DNA of 64,000 nt from Pseudoxanthomonas sp. CF125 (GTDB lineage Bacteria; Pseudomonadota; Gammaproteobacteria; Xanthomonadales; Xanthomonadaceae), in the NCBI RefSeq assembly GCF_900104085.1, contig NZ_FNLD01000004.1, positions 166,283 through 230,282 of the forward strand, given 5' to 3'. This document shows, piece by piece, positions 12,735 to 24,411 of this stretch. The position numbers were made by a program, and so were the translations under genes. The notes beneath the pieces were generated by a model. That model saw only the letters and a program-made list of their open reading frames with translations, was not told the DNA's origin and did no database searches. Position 1 is the stretch's first letter; every line of letters starts with the position of its first letter.

Positions 12735-13514
12735 ATGCGCGTACTTGTTAGTAACGACGACGGCGTAGACGCCCCCGGCATCCGAATCCTTGCGGAAGGC
12801 CTGCGCAGCGCCGGCCACGAAGTCCTGGTGGTCGCGCCCGACCGCGATCGCTCCGGCGCCAGCAACTCGCTGACCCTGGATCTGCCCATCCGCATCAAGA
12901 AGCTGGACGAGCAGACCTGGCGCGTCGCCGGCACGCCCACCGATTGCGTGCACCTAGCGCTGACCGGAATGCTGGAAGTAGAACCCGACATCGTCGTGTC
13001 CGGCATCAACAACGCCGCCAATCTGGGCGACGACGTGATCTATTCGGGAACCGTGTCGGCGGCGATGGAAGGCCGTTTTCTGGGCCTGCCCGCAGTGGCC
13101 GTATCGCTGGCCACCGCCGATCACAAGGCAAACCATTTCGCTACCGCCGCGCGCGCTGCTGTGGAGATCGTGGCGCGGTTGAAATCCGATCCGCTGCCGG
13201 CCGACACCATCCTCAACGTGAATGTGCCCGATCTGCCGTGGGATGAAATCGCCGGTTTCGAAGTCACCCGCCTGGGCAACCGCCACCGTTCCGAAGCCTG
13301 TCTGCCGCAGCCCGATCCACGCGGCGGAACGGTGTACTGGATCGGTCCGGCCGGACCGGAGCAGGACGCCGGCCCGGGCACCGATTTCCATGCGGTGCGC
13401 ACCGGTTTCATTTCCATCACCCCGATCCATGTGGACCTGACCCGTTATCAGGCGCTGGAAAAAGTCGCCAGCTGGGTCGGCGGGCTGAGCGCTTCGCTGG
13501 AGGCATCGGCGTGA
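12735..13514 (+). CDS. surE: 5'/3'-nucleotidase SurE
   Basis: SurE is a metal-dependent phosphatase acting on nucleoside monophosphates and short polyphosphates in stationary phase. The 259-residue product starts [15 protein letters not shown] with the metal-binding Asp-Asp and has [10 protein letters not shown] and [20 protein letters not shown]. The ATG at 12735 follows GAGGAA at a good distance. The GTGA overlap with pcm shows translational coupling. Confidence 0.96.
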   Translation: MRVLVSNDDGVDAPGIRILAEGLRSAGHEVLVVAPDRDRSGASNSLTLDLPIRIKKLDEQTWRVAGTPTDCVHLALTGMLEVEPDIVVSGINNAANLGDDVIYSGTVSAAMEGRFLGLPAVAVSLATADHKANHFATAARAAVEIVARLKSDPLPADTILNVNVPDLPWDEIAGFEVTRLGNRHRSEACLPQPDPRGGTVYWIGPAGPEQDAGPGTDFHAVRTGFISITPIHVDLTRYQALEKVASWVGGLSASLEASA

Positions 13515-14197
13515 CTCCAAGGTTGCGTGAGGCCGTGGGCCAGGGCATGACTTCCCAGCGGGTTCGCGACCGTTTGGTGGACCGCCTGCGCGCGGGAACC
13601 GATAACAGCGCCGGCATCCGCGACGAGAACGTGCTCAATGCCGTGCGCACGGTGCCGCGCCATCTGTTCATCGACGAAGCGCTGGCGACCCGCGCCTACG
13701 AAGACACCGCCTTGCCCATCGGCCATAGCCAGACCATTTCCCAGCCGTGGGTGGTGGCGCGCATGACCGAGGCGCTGCTGCAGAACGCGTCGCCGAAGAA
13801 GGTGCTGGAGATCGGCACCGGCTCCGGTTACCAGGCCGCCATCCTGGCCGCGCTGGGCCTGGAGGTGTACACGGTCGAACGCATCGGCGACCTGCTACGG
13901 CAAGCCCGCAAGCGCTTTCGCCAGTTGGGCATGAATGTGCGCAGCAAGCACGACGATGGGCGCATCGGTTGGCCCGAGCACGCGCCCTACGACGGGATCA
14001 TCGTCACCGCCGCCGCGCCCGCGCTGGTGAGCGCGCTGGTCGATCAGCTCGCGGTCGGCGGGCACCTGGTGGCGCCGGTGGGCGGCGCTTCCTCGCAATC
14101 GCTGATCAAGCTGACCAAGCGCGAAGACGGCGGCGTGGACGAACAGGTGCTGGCGCCGGTGGTGTTCGTTCCGTTGCTGTCCGGCACTTTGGATTAG
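13511..14197 (+). CDS. pcm: Protein-L-isoaspartate O-methyltransferase
   Basis: Pcm methylates isoaspartyl residues in aged proteins to start their repair, using S-adenosylmethionine. The 228-residue product has the family's [19 protein letters not shown] followed by [16 protein letters not shown], the SAM-binding motif I, and a [16 protein letters not shown] motif. It starts with GTG overlapping the surE stop. The surE-pcm-yqaA-nlpD order matches other gammaproteobacteria. Confidence 0.96.
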   Translation: MTPRLREAVGQGMTSQRVRDRLVDRLRAGTDNSAGIRDENVLNAVRTVPRHLFIDEALATRAYEDTALPIGHSQTISQPWVVARMTEALLQNASPKKVLEIGTGSGYQAAILAALGLEVYTVERIGDLLRQARKRFRQLGMNVRSKHDDGRIGWPEHAPYDGIIVTAAAPALVSALVDQLAVGGHLVAPVGGASSQSLIKLTKREDGGVDEQVLAPVVFVPLLSGTLD

Positions 14198-14199
14198 GC

Positions 14200-14814
14200 A
14201 TGAAGATATTCGGACCGCTGTACGCCCGCGCCATCCAGTGGGCGCAACACCGGCATGCGCCCCGGCTGCTCGCCGGACTGAGCTTCATCGAAGCCATCAT
14301 CTTTCCCGTTCCGCCCGAAGTCATGCTTGCGCCGATGTCGCTGGCGCAACCCAAACGCGCGCTTTGGTTCGCCACCTTGAGCCTGATCGGTTCGCTGGCC
14401 GGCGCGGTGGTCGGATACGCGTTGGGCCACTTCGCGTTCGAGGCGTTGAAGCCGGTGATCGAATGGCTGGGGTGGAGCGCCGGCATCGACGAGCAAGTGA
14501 CGCATTTGCGGCAGGTGGTGGCGGAGTCTCCGTGGAAGGCATTCTGGTTGTTGGTGCTGGCCGGATTCACGCCGATCCCGCTGAAGATATTCACGTGGGC
14601 CTCAGGCATTGTCGGCGTACCGCTGCTACCGTTCCTTGCCAGCATGCTGGTCGGCCGCGGCAAGCGCCTGTACCTGGTTGCCGGCGCGATCAGACTCGGC
14701 GGCGCGCGCGCTGAAGCTGCGTTGCATCGCTGGATCGAACCGGTAGGCTGGATCTCCACCGCGTTGCTGGTGCTGTTGATCGGCTGGCTGGTGTGGAAAG
14801 CCAACGGCGGATGA
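14200..14814 (+). CDS. YqaA family inner-membrane protein
   Basis: The product has 204 residues with several membrane segments (around 25-45, 60-85, 110-130, 140-160 and 178-198). The motif FPVPPEVMLAPMSLA and the later GFTPIPLKIFTWASGI are typical of the YqaA branch of the DedA/SNARE-associated superfamily, which are probable lipid or ion transporters. The ATG at 14200 is 2 bases after the pcm stop. It lies between pcm and nlpD as in many gammaproteobacteria. Confidence 0.88.
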   Translation: MKIFGPLYARAIQWAQHRHAPRLLAGLSFIEAIIFPVPPEVMLAPMSLAQPKRALWFATLSLIGSLAGAVVGYALGHFAFEALKPVIEWLGWSAGIDEQVTHLRQVVAESPWKAFWLLVLAGFTPIPLKIFTWASGIVGVPLLPFLASMLVGRGKRLYLVAGAIRLGGARAEAALHRWIEPVGWISTALLVLLIGWLVWKANGG

Positions 14815-14845
14815 CGCATAACAAACCACGGAACGACCGACGGAA

Positions 14846-15607
14846 ATGACCAACAGCAAATGGAATACGCATAAGTCATTGGCCCTGTTGGCTGCCGCAG
14901 CCCTGTTGGCCGCATGCAGCAGCACCGTGGTGCGCGAGACCTCTTCTTCCCGCACTCCGCAGCGCATCGTTTCCCAACCCAAATACGGCGCAACCGTCAG
15001 CGTGCAGCGCGGCGACACCTTGTTCGGCGTGGCCTTCCGCAACGGCATCGATTTCCGCGACTTGGCGGCCTGGAACAACATCCCCTCGCCGTACACCATC
15101 TACCCGGGGCAAAGCCTGAAGTTGTATCCGCCCAGCCGCAGCAGCGTTGCGGCTCCGGTCACCCGGCCCACTCCCGCCGCGCCGCGTCCGCCGGCAGCGG
15201 TGAAGCCGGTGCCGGCGCCAAGACCGGCCAGCAGCGGTTTCAACTGGCGTTGGCCGGCGGAGGGCGTGGTCATCGGGCGCTTCACCGCGGGCGACGCCAC
15301 CAAGCAGGGCGTGGACATCGCCGGCGCCAACGGCCAGGCGGTGCGTGCGGCCAGCGATGGGGTGGTGGTGTATTCGGGCGGCGGCCTGGTGGGCTACGGC
15401 GAACTGATCATCATCAAGCACAACGAATCGTGGCTGTCGGCCTATGGCCACAACCGCAAACGCCTGGTCAACGAAGGCCAGAACGTGAAGGCCGGGCAAC
15501 AGATCGCGGAAATGGGCCGCAGCGGCGCTTCGCGCGACATGCTGCATTTCGAGATCCGCTACAACGGCAAGCCGGTGGATCCGCTGATCTATCTACCCAA
15601 ACGCTAA
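14846..15607 (+). CDS. nlpD: NlpD-like lipoprotein with LysM and degenerate M23 domain
   Basis: The 253-residue product has a lipoprotein signal ending LLAACSS, a LysM peptidoglycan-binding module (VQRGDTLFGVAFRNGIDFRD to YPGQSLKLY), a Pro/Ala linker, and a C-terminal LytM/M23 domain. The usual zinc ligands are missing: KQGVDIAG and LSAYGHNRKRL replace the metal-binding positions, as in E. coli NlpD, which activates the amidase AmiC at the septum without cutting peptidoglycan itself. It closes the surE-pcm-yqaA group. rpoS, which follows nlpD in enteric bacteria and pseudomonads, is not here. Confidence 0.93.
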   Translation: MTNSKWNTHKSLALLAAAALLAACSSTVVRETSSSRTPQRIVSQPKYGATVSVQRGDTLFGVAFRNGIDFRDLAAWNNIPSPYTIYPGQSLKLYPPSRSSVAAPVTRPTPAAPRPPAAVKPVPAPRPASSGFNWRWPAEGVVIGRFTAGDATKQGVDIAGANGQAVRAASDGVVVYSGGGLVGYGELIIIKHNESWLSAYGHNRKRLVNEGQNVKAGQQIAEMGRSGASRDMLHFEIRYNGKPVDPLIYLPKR

Positions 15608-15625
15608 AGTTCTAGCTAGCGCGTC

Positions 15626-15732
15626 GTAGGTCGGCCCCCGTATCAAGTACGGGGCAGGCTCTACGTGGCCGACGCCCGTGAAAGATGAACGTCCAGCATG
15701 GCCGCGCGTCGGGGGGCGTAGCCCCGACCTAC
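15626..15732. repeat. Family A palindromic repeat, 107 bases
   Basis: The element is bounded by GTAGGTCGG and GGGGCTACGC-type ends in inverted orientation: it opens with GTAGGTCGGCCCCCG and closes with GGCGTAGCCCCGACCTAC. A partial inner arm contains GTATCAAGTACGGGGCAGGC. It fills most of the 200-base gap between the convergent nlpD and the M15-like lipoprotein gene and may serve as a shared transcription end. Confidence 0.75.
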
Positions 15733-15807
15733 GTTAGTCCCGGTAGGGCCGAGTTTGCTCAGTTGCTCTTTACGGTAAGCCACACAGCGACTCTGGGGAC
15801 CTCCGCC

Positions 15808-16386
15808 CTACAACTTGCACAGCGAAGTGCGCCGGCTGTGGTCGCTGCCCCAGGTTCGAAAGCCAGATGTGTCCAGGTGAATTTTCGTGTCCGTGTAGAA
15901 ACCGAGCCCCAGCTTCAATGCGGGTCCTTTGCTACGCCAGTACTCGCAAAGGCGGGCCACGTTGGCGGGCGAGGCGGGCAGGTCGAAGTCCAGCGCGTTG
16001 TTCTGCACGTGCCGGCTGCGTGCAGCGCCGCCGGCACATCGATTGAGCGCGGCATCCCGGTAGCCCGAAGCCACCCGGTTGGAATCCACCAGTCCTGCAG
16101 ACCGCAGGTCTTCAAGTGCGCGCAGGGTTGGCAGCAGATTGGGCCACAGCGCTCGCGGCGGGATCGCGAACTCACTGGCTTTGCATTCGCGCCAGGGTCG
16201 CGCGCTGCGCAGCAGCGAGCGCATCGGGGCCACTCCGCCCAGGCCTTTGCTGTCCAGAAATTGCTGGTACTGGGCGACCCCGGCCGCTTGAGGAGTCGTC
16301 GACCATTGCAAGTAGCGATCCGGCGGAGGCGACTCGGCACAACCCGCCGATAGCAACAGCAAAAGCAGAGCCGGCAGTCGCCTCAT
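15808..16386 (-). CDS. Lipoprotein with M15-like D-Ala peptidase fold
   Basis: The 192-residue product starts [16 protein letters not shown], a lipoprotein signal. Motifs of the M15 (YcbK/DUF882-like) zinc peptidases are present: [22 protein letters not shown] with a His-x6-Asp pair, and [21 protein letters not shown] with the final ligand histidine. It probably acts on peptidoglycan peptides in the periplasm. The ATG at 16386 exposes the signal; the frame begins ten residues earlier. It is 26 bases downstream of the Mth938-like gene and likely shares its transcript. Confidence 0.82.
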   Translation of the reverse strand: MRRLPALLLLLLSAGCAESPPPDRYLQWSTTPQAAGVAQYQQFLDSKGLGGVAPMRSLLRSARPWRECKASEFAIPPRALWPNLLPTLRALEDLRSAGLVDSNRVASGYRDAALNRCAGGAARSRHVQNNALDFDLPASPANVARLCEYWRSKGPALKLGLGFYTDTKIHLDTSGFRTWGSDHSRRTSLCKL

Positions 16387-16412
16387 GGCCGCGCCCCACA
16401 AACGGACCTCGG

Positions 16413-16787
16413 TCACGGCGTCAGCAGGAAACCGGCCACCACCCGCCTGCCTTCGCCTGCGAGCACATTGAACGTGCGCGCCGCGGCGGGATTGGTCATG
16501 ACCTCGATACCGATGCCGCGGGTCAGACAGGCGGCCATGACCGCTGCGGATGGGAAAACCTGCCGCTCGCCGGTTCCCAGCACCACCAGCTCCGGATTGA
16601 GCGCAAGCAAGGGGGCGAGGTCTTCGGGCAGCAGCGCTGCCGGGTCGCGGACGTTCCAGTCCTCGATCAGCTCGTTCGGCGCCAGGATGAAACTGGCTTC
16701 CAGTACCCGGTCGTTGACCTTGGCACTGCGGCCGTCGGCCGCGCGCAGGGCATAAGCGTAGTCGGGGCGTTCGTGGTTCAGTTGCAT
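16413..16787 (-). CDS. Mth938/DUF498 family protein
   Basis: The 124-residue protein begins [19 protein letters not shown] and contains [27 protein letters not shown] and [28 protein letters not shown], the usual features of the Mth938-like (DUF498) fold. Bacterial members have no firmly known activity; mammalian NDUFAF3 is a relative. It lies between yhbY and the M15-like lipoprotein gene on the minus strand. Confidence 0.88.
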   Translation of the reverse strand: MQLNHERPDYAYALRAADGRSAKVNDRVLEASFILAPNELIEDWNVRDPAALLPEDLAPLLALNPELVVLGTGERQVFPSAAVMAACLTRGIGIEVMTNPAAARTFNVLAGEGRRVVAGFLLTP

Positions 16788-16835
16788 GTGGGTCGTCTGC
16801 GGCTGACCGGGATCAGGCCGGTGGAAGGTCGCCTG

Positions 16836-17141
16836 TTACTTCCGCGGCAACACGATCTGGCGGTGGTCCTTGCTGGGCCGGTACAGCACCGCCACATGGC
16901 CGATGCGCTGCACCAGGGCGGCTCCGGACTTGTCCACGATTTCCCCGATCATGGCGTCACGGGTTTCGCGGTCTTCGGCGCCGATCTTCACCTTGACCAG
17001 TTCGTGCTGCTCCAGCACCGCGTCCAGTTCGGCCAGGAAGGCCGGGGTGAGCCCTTTGGCGCCGATCTGCAGCAGGGCCTTCAGGTCGTGGGCCTGGCCA
17101 CGCAGGAAGCGCGACTGGCTGGAGGTCAAAGCTGTGGACAT
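16836..17141 (-). CDS. yhbY: YhbY/CRS1 RNA-binding protein
   Basis: The 101-residue product is a single CRM domain associated with pre-50S ribosomes. It shows [28 protein letters not shown] and the [21 protein letters not shown] end, with RQIVLPR being the family tail. It is divergent from rlmE with about 100 bases between, the normal arrangement next to rlmE-ftsH. Confidence 0.93.
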   Translation of the reverse strand: MSTALTSSQSRFLRGQAHDLKALLQIGAKGLTPAFLAELDAVLEQHELVKVKIGAEDRETRDAMIGEIVDKSGAALVQRIGHVAVLYRPSKDHRQIVLPRK

Positions 17142-17243
17142 GCGCTGCGGTACGGGGTCTCAAGGGGGTTCAGGGTATCATGGCCGCCCCACCGAACCCG
17201 TTTCTCCAGCCGCCTGCGTGCGGGCCGGGGGACTGACGCGCCC

Positions 17244-17876
17244 ATGGCCACCCGCAGCAAAAGCAGCCAACGCTGGCTCAAAGAGCACTTCGCCGACCCC
17301 TATGTGAAGAAGGCGCAGGCCGAGGGCCTGCGTTCGCGCGCGGCCTACAAGCTGGAAGAGCTGATCGAGCGCGACCGCCTGCTCAAGCCGGGCATGGTGG
17401 TGGTGGATCTGGGCGCGGCTCCGGGCGGCTGGTCGCAGTTCGTGCGCAAGGCGCTGGGCGACAGCGGCCGGGTGGTGGCGATGGATATCCTGGAGATGCC
17501 CAGCCTGGCCGGGGTGGACTTCCTTCATGGGGATTTCAGGGAAGATGACGTCCTATCGCAGCTGGAAGCCATGTTGAACGGCCAGCCCGTGGACCTTGTG
17601 CTCTCGGATATGGCCCCCAATAAGAGTGGTGTGGACGCGGTCGACCAGCCGCGCATGATGCATCTGGCCGAGCTGGCGATGGATTTCGCCGACGGCCATC
17701 TGAAACCGGGCGGGGCTTTCCTGATCAAGCTGTTCCAGGGCACCGGTTTCGATGACTACGTGCGCGAACTGCGGCGGCGTTACGAGAAAGTGGTCATCCG
17801 CAAGCCGGATGCCTCGCGCAAGCGCTCCCCGGAAGTCTATGCGCTGGGGCAGGGCAAGCTTCTGCACATGAAATGA
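17244..17876 (+). CDS. rlmE: 23S rRNA (uridine-2552) 2'-O-methyltransferase
   Basis: RlmE (FtsJ, RrmJ) methylates U2552 in the A loop of 23S rRNA. The 210-residue product has [30 protein letters not shown], the SAM site [14 protein letters not shown], the catalytic aspartate in DMAPNKSG and the lysine in FLIKLFQG. The reading frame is open far upstream, but only the ATG at 17244 begins the conserved sequence. ftsH follows after 50 bases, as in E. coli. Confidence 0.97.
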   Translation: MATRSKSSQRWLKEHFADPYVKKAQAEGLRSRAAYKLEELIERDRLLKPGMVVVDLGAAPGGWSQFVRKALGDSGRVVAMDILEMPSLAGVDFLHGDFREDDVLSQLEAMLNGQPVDLVLSDMAPNKSGVDAVDQPRMMHLAELAMDFADGHLKPGGAFLIKLFQGTGFDDYVRELRRRYEKVVIRKPDASRKRSPEVYALGQGKLLHMK

Positions 17877-17926
17877 AGCGGTTAGTTGTAGTCTTCCAAT
17901 CGAATTAACAGGAAACACCGGAGTCA

Positions 17927-19846
<1,920 letters not shown>

Positions 19847-19874
19847 TGCGAACGCTGCTTGTCGTGCGATACCG

Positions 19875-19904
19875 AAAAGGCCAGAGTTCGTTCTGGCCTT
19901 TTTT
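19875..19904 (+). terminator. Rho-independent terminator of ftsH
   Basis: A seven-base-pair stem GGCCAGA/TCTGGCC with a six-base loop is followed by six T residues and preceded by AAAA. It lies 28 bases after the ftsH stop, immediately before a family A repeat. Confidence 0.9.
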
Positions 19905-19973
19905 GTAGGTCGGGGCTACGCCCCCGACACGCTTGATGCATGGTCGCGCGTCGGGGGCGTAGCCCCGACCTAC
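19905..19973. repeat. Family A palindromic repeat, 69 bases
   Basis: Inverted arms GTAGGTCGGGGCTACGCCCC and its complement enclose a short spacer with CGCTTGATGCATGGTCGCG. It starts at the very end of the T tract of the ftsH terminator and ends about 50 bases before folP. Confidence 0.85.
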
Positions 19974-20025
19974 GATGCAGCCGGCGCGGCCCTACACTAA
20001 CCGTCTTTTCAGGTTGGCTCATCCC

Positions 20026-20925
20026 ATGTTCGATACCACGCCCCAACTCGACTGCGCAGGCCGCTTGATCAGGCTCGACCGCCCGCAGGTGATGGGCATC
20101 GTCAACGTTACCCCTGATTCCTTCTCCGACGGCGGCGCGCACGTCACGGCGGAAGCGGCGGTGGCGCATGCATTGAAATTGGTGGAAGAGGGCGCCGACC
20201 TGCTCGACATCGGCGGCGAATCCACACGGCCAGGCGCGGAAGAGGTTTCCGTCGAAGAAGAGCTGCGCCGTGTCATCCCGGTAATCGAGCGGCTGGCCAA
20301 ACAGACTTCGCTGCCGATCAGCATCGACACCTCCAAGCCCGAAGTGATGCGTGCCGCGGTCGCGGCGGGTGCGGGCATGATCAACGACGTCTACGCCTTG
20401 CGCCGCGAAGGCGCGCTGGAGGCCGCGGCCGCGCTGGGCGTGCCCGTGGTGCTGATGCACATGCGGGGCGAACCGCGCTCAATGCAGCAGGCGCCCGATT
20501 ACGACGATGTGGTCGGCGACGTGCATCGCTTCCTGGCCGAACGTCTGTTCGCCGCCGAAATGTCCGGCATCTCCAAGAAGAACCTCATCGTCGATCCAGG
20601 TTTCGGCTTCGGCAAGAACACCCAACACAACCTGTCGCTGCTCGCGCAGCTGCAACGTTTCACCGAACTGGGCGTGCCCGTGCTCGCCGGGCTTTCGCGC
20701 AAACGCACACTGGGCGAGATCACCGGGCGCGACGCCGCGCAGGATCGCGTCTCCGCCTCGGTCGCTGCCCATCTCATCGCCGCCCAGCGCAGCGCGTCGA
20801 TCCTGCGCGTGCATGACGTTGCGCAGACCGTCGATGCACTGAAAGTGTGGAATGCGGTCGCCGCCGTTCCCATGCCGCGCGGCAAAGCCCAGGCCGCCAC
20901 GATCCGCTGGCCGGACGACGATTGA
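20026..20925 (+). CDS. folP: Dihydropteroate synthase
   Basis: FolP joins p-aminobenzoate to the pterin diphosphate in folate synthesis and is the sulfonamide target. The 299-residue product has [50 protein letters not shown] and [17 protein letters not shown]. The ATG at 20026 begins the conserved part. It overlaps miaA by one base (TGATG), so the two are co-translated. In E. coli folP also follows ftsH. Confidence 0.97.
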   Translation: MFDTTPQLDCAGRLIRLDRPQVMGIVNVTPDSFSDGGAHVTAEAAVAHALKLVEEGADLLDIGGESTRPGAEEVSVEEELRRVIPVIERLAKQTSLPISIDTSKPEVMRAAVAAGAGMINDVYALRREGALEAAAALGVPVVLMHMRGEPRSMQQAPDYDDVVGDVHRFLAERLFAAEMSGISKKNLIVDPGFGFGKNTQHNLSLLAQLQRFTELGVPVLAGLSRKRTLGEITGRDAAQDRVSASVAAHLIAAQRSASILRVHDVAQTVDALKVWNAVAAVPMPRGKAQAATIRWPDDD

Positions 20926-21893
20926 TGGCGGCCGATCGCCGGCCGATAGCCATCGCCCTGATGGGCCCCACCGCCTCGGGCAAGACCGCGCTGGCGATGG
21001 AATGGGCGCAGCGCCTGCAGGGGGAAATCGTCAGCGTCGATTCGGCCCTGGTCTATCGCGGTCTGGATATCGGCGCGGCCAAACCGGAGGCGGCCATGCT
21101 GGCCGCCGTGCCGCACCACCTGATCGATGTGCGCGAGCCGTGGCAGCCCTACTCGGCGGCGGAGTTCGCTGCCGACGCACGCGCCGCGCTGGAGACGATT
21201 GCAGCGCGTGGCAGGATCCCGATCCTGGCCGGCGGCACCGGGTTGTATTTCCAGGCGTTGCTGGAAGGCTTGGCGCCGATGCCCGAAGCCGATCCGGCGA
21301 TCCGCGCAACCATCGCCAGCGAAGCGGCCGAAAAAGGCTGGCCGGCGCTGCATGCAGAACTGGCCCAGGTCGACCCACGCGCCGCAGCGAAGATCAAAGC
21401 CACCGATCCGCAGCGCATCCAGCGCGCGCTGGAAGTGTTCCGCCTCAGCGGCAAACCCATCAGCCAATGGCAGGCGATGCCCGCGCGCGACCGCCTGCCG
21501 TTCCGGGTGCTCAAACTGGTGCTGGCGCCGCGCGACCGCGCCGTGCTCCATCAGCGCATCGAGTCGCGTTTCGATGCGATGCTCGCGGCCGGCTTCCTGG
21601 AGGAGGTCAATCGTTTGCGCGATCTGCCGCAACTGCAGGCGGTCGACAAGCCGCTGGACCTGCCGGCGATCCGTGCCGTCGGCTACCGGCAAGCCTGGGA
21701 ATATCTGGACGGCGCCATTGCGGAAGCCGAATTCCGCGACCGCGCCATCTTCGCCACCCGCCAGCTGGCCAAGCGCCAACTCACCTGGCTGCGCGGCGAA
21801 CGGGATGCGCGCTGGTTCGATCCTCTGGCCGACCGCCAGGCCCTTGAAGCCGCCCTGGCCCTGTTCCTGCCCTCGAATCTGCGCACTGGGTAG
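20925..21893 (+). CDS. miaA: tRNA dimethylallyltransferase
   Basis: MiaA adds the isopentenyl group to A37 of tRNAs reading UNN codons. The 322-residue product has the P-loop [31 protein letters not shown] and [20 protein letters not shown]. The start ATG shares its A with the folP stop. hfq follows after 114 bases, the conserved miaA-hfq-hflX order. Confidence 0.97.
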   Translation: MAADRRPIAIALMGPTASGKTALAMEWAQRLQGEIVSVDSALVYRGLDIGAAKPEAAMLAAVPHHLIDVREPWQPYSAAEFAADARAALETIAARGRIPILAGGTGLYFQALLEGLAPMPEADPAIRATIASEAAEKGWPALHAELAQVDPRAAAKIKATDPQRIQRALEVFRLSGKPISQWQAMPARDRLPFRVLKLVLAPRDRAVLHQRIESRFDAMLAAGFLEEVNRLRDLPQLQAVDKPLDLPAIRAVGYRQAWEYLDGAIAEAEFRDRAIFATRQLAKRQLTWLRGERDARWFDPLADRQALEAALALFLPSNLRTG

Positions 21894-22007
21894 CTGGTCA
21901 ATCGCCCGATGTTGTGTAACATCGGGTTTCCGGGTTTGCGGCAGGGGAGCTGTGCGCCGTCCCGGACCAATAAAAACAACACCTATAGAAATAGGCGGGA
22001 GTTAGAA

Positions 22008-22286
22008 ATGTCCAAGGGGCAATCCTTGCAGGATCCTTTCCTGAATGCGTTGCGGCGCGAGCGGGTGCCGGTTTCGGTCTACCTGGTCAACGGCATCAAG
22101 TTGCAGGGCACCATCGAGTCGTTCGATCAGTTCGTGGTGTTGCTGCGCAATACGGTCAGCCAGATGGTCTACAAGCACGCCATTTCCACGGTGGTGCCGG
22201 CGCGCAATGTGCGCGTGGGGCCGGGCGGCGGTTATGTGCAGGGCAATGAAGACGGTGGCGAGGAAGGCGGCGACGAGAACGAGTAG
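22008..22286 (+). CDS. hfq: RNA chaperone Hfq
   Basis: Hfq is the hexameric Sm-like chaperone for small regulatory RNAs and mRNAs. The product has 92 residues: [20 protein letters not shown] and [19 protein letters not shown], then the Sm2 motif [12 protein letters not shown]. The C-terminal tail is short, Gly/Glu/Asp-rich, typical of Xanthomonadaceae. The ATG at 22008 follows GGCGGGAG. About 40 bases upstream the leader has a TGTTGTGTAACATC dyad that may be regulatory. Confidence 0.98.
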   Translation: MSKGQSLQDPFLNALRRERVPVSVYLVNGIKLQGTIESFDQFVVLLRNTVSQMVYKHAISTVVPARNVRVGPGGGYVQGNEDGGEEGGDENE

Positions 22287-22862
22287 GTGGCTGGTTTCTC
22301 CATAGCGATCTGATTCGTAGCGTCCCGATTCTTTCTGACGTCATCAAAATTACCGAGGTCATCCCAGCGAAAGCTGGGATCCGTCTTGATCTCGCCTTTG
22401 CTCCTGCTCCTGCGTTTGCTTCTGCCACCTCCCTCGCGCGCAGCGCAGGAGAGGATTGAGGAGGGGTGCTCTTGATCTCGCTTCTCTCGTCATCCCCGCG
22501 AAGGCGGGGACCCAGCGACTTTGCTTTTGGCTTGTGAAGTGCAAAAGCGTTGACCAGCCGTTCGGCTGTTAAAAGCCGCGCTTTGCGCGAGTCACTTTTC
22601 TTTGAACGGCAAAGAAAAGTAACCAAAAGAAAGCCGCCCTAACGTCGCGCCCCACGATGAAGCCGTGGGGTCCGCAAGCGAGGCGGGAATTTTTGGAAGC
22701 AGCATCCTGCTGCTCCAAAAACGGCGCACATCCTTGTGCGCCGCCCCTGCGGGGTTTACCCACCTCGCTTGCCGCTCCTCACGGGAAGGGTAAAAAGCCA
22801 AATCTGAAGCAAGACCAGCCCCAGCCCTTTGTATTCCGACGTTTCGCCCCCACACTTGTCCC
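22287..22862. repeat. Repeat-filled 576-base gap between hfq and hflX
   Basis: No gene is visible here. From left to right it holds a family D palindrome (22358-22383), a family E remnant with GAGGATTGAGGAGGGGTGCT (22426-22474), a second family D copy (22489-22528), the tail GACCAGCC-TTCGGCTGTT also seen near 42050, and a larger element from about 22590 to 22797. The larger element opens with the dyad CTTTTCTTTGAACGGCAAAG (22596-22618) and contains further short dyads with GCCGTGGGGTCC and CATCCTGCTGCTCC. Motifs like the AAAGAAAAGTAACCAAAAG here recur in many Xanthomonadaceae genomes, as far as I recall. Confidence 0.75.
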
Positions 22863-24185
22863 ATGTTCGAAAGATCCAGAAAGGGCGAGCACGCCCTGTT
22901 GATACAGCCCATGCGCTCGGGTTCGGGCGGGAGTTCGCCCGATGATGGGGCGCAGGAGGAATTCGCCGACCTGGCCCGTTCCGCCGGCGCGTCCATCGCC
23001 GCGGTGATCACCGCGCGCGTGGATAAGCCCAGTCCTTCGACCTATATCGGCAGCGGCAAGCTGGATGAGGTGAAGGCCGCGGCCGACGCCACTGGCGCCG
23101 ATCTGATCCTGGTCAACCATTCGCTGTCGCCCGGCCAGGAGCGCAACCTGGAGAAATTCCTGGAGCGCCGCGTGCTGGACCGCACCGGGCTGATCCTGGA
23201 CATTTTCGCCCAGCGCGCCCGCAGCTTCGAAGGCAAGCTACAGGTCGAACTGGCCCAGCTGCAGCACATGGCCACCCGACTGGTGCGCGGCTGGACCCAC
23301 CTTGAGCGCCAGCGGGGCGGTTCCATCGGCCTGCGCGGTCCCGGCGAAACCCAGTTGGAAACCGACCGCCGCCTGCTGCAGAAACGCGTCGACCAGCTGC
23401 AGAAGCGCCTGGAAAAAGTCGAAGTGCAGCAGACCCAGATGCGCCGCGCCCGCGTGCGCAGCGAAATGCCGCGCGTGGCCCTGGTGGGCTACACCAACGC
23501 CGGCAAATCCACCCTGTTCAACGCCATGACCGGCTCGGACGCCTATGCGGCCGACAAGCTGTTCGCCACGCTCGACCCCACCGTGCGCCGGGTCAATCTG
23601 CGCGGCGGCGGCATCATGCTGTCGGACACGGTCGGCTTCGTGCGCGACCTACCGCACGAACTGGTCGCCGCATTCCGTTCCACCCTGTCCGAAGCGCGCG
23701 AGGCCGACCTGCTGCTGCACGTCATCGACGCCGCCGACCCGCTGCGCGAAGACCGCATTGCCCAGGTCGATTCGGTGCTGCAGGAAATCGGCGCCGGCGA
23801 TATTCCGCAAGTGCTGATCTACAACAAAATAGATCGGATCGAAGGCGCGCAGCCGCGCCTGGACCAGCCCGGCGAAGGCCGCGAACGCGTCTGGCTGTCC
23901 GCCCGCGACGCGCTGGGTCTGGAATTGCTGGAAGAGACGCTGGCCCAGCGCCTGTCGCTGGTGCGCATCCAGGGCCCGCTGCACCTTCCGGCCGCGCATT
24001 CCGAACGCCTGCGTTCACGCCTGCACGCCCTGGGCGCGGTGCGCGCCGAAACCCACGACGAGGACGGCTGGCATTTGCAAGTCGATCTCTCGCTCGCCGA
24101 CGCCCAGCGCCTGGCGGTGCAGGCCGGCGGCGCGCCGCTGGAGGCGCTATTGCCGGAACCGGCCCGCGAGGAATGGATGGCGTAG
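22863..24185 (+). CDS. hflX: Ribosome-associated GTPase HflX
   Basis: HflX is a GTPase that splits stalled ribosomes under heat and other stress. The 440-residue product has the N-terminal HflX domain (ADLILVNHSLSPGQERNLEK, then RTGLILDIFAQRA), a coiled-coil stretch around the RLLQKRVDQLQKRLEKVE region, and the G domain with GYTNAGKS at about 209-216, DTVGFVRDLPHELV and NKID. The start is the ATG at 22863. Its stop codon TAG is the beginning of the 144-base inverted-repeat element that follows. Confidence 0.97.
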   Translation: MFERSRKGEHALLIQPMRSGSGGSSPDDGAQEEFADLARSAGASIAAVITARVDKPSPSTYIGSGKLDEVKAAADATGADLILVNHSLSPGQERNLEKFLERRVLDRTGLILDIFAQRARSFEGKLQVELAQLQHMATRLVRGWTHLERQRGGSIGLRGPGETQLETDRRLLQKRVDQLQKRLEKVEVQQTQMRRARVRSEMPRVALVGYTNAGKSTLFNAMTGSDAYAADKLFATLDPTVRRVNLRGGGIMLSDTVGFVRDLPHELVAAFRSTLSEAREADLLLHVIDAADPLREDRIAQVDSVLQEIGAGDIPQVLIYNKIDRIEGAQPRLDQPGEGRERVWLSARDALGLELLEETLAQRLSLVRIQGPLHLPAAHSERLRSRLHALGAVRAETHDEDGWHLQVDLSLADAQRLAVQAGGAPLEALLPEPAREEWMA

Positions 24186-24324
24186 GGCGGGTTTTAACCC
24201 GCCATTGCCATCTTCCCGTCACCGACGTCCCCAATCGAGGCGGCCATGCGACACGACGGGCGGCTTCGAACCAATATCGCGTCGACCGGAAGGATGGCAA
24301 TGGCGGGTTAAAACCCGCCCTACG
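24181..24324. mobile_element. MITE-like element with about 35-base terminal inverted repeats
   Basis: The element is 144 bases long. Its ends are long imperfect inverted repeats: CGTAGGGCGGGTTTTAACCC, then GCCATTGCCATC, on the left, and the complement on the right with only a couple of differences by eye. The inner 70 bases are unrelated to the ends and encode nothing. Each arm also contains the inner palindrome GGCGGGTTTTAACCCGCC. It lies between hflX and hflK and supplies the hflX stop codon. Confidence 0.75.
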
Positions 24325-24411
24325 CTTGTCTGCCGGACTGTAAGGCCCTATCTAGTAGAATCGGAACCGCAACGGCCCCGGCCTGCGCTCATCATCAATC
24401 GTGGAGTAGGC

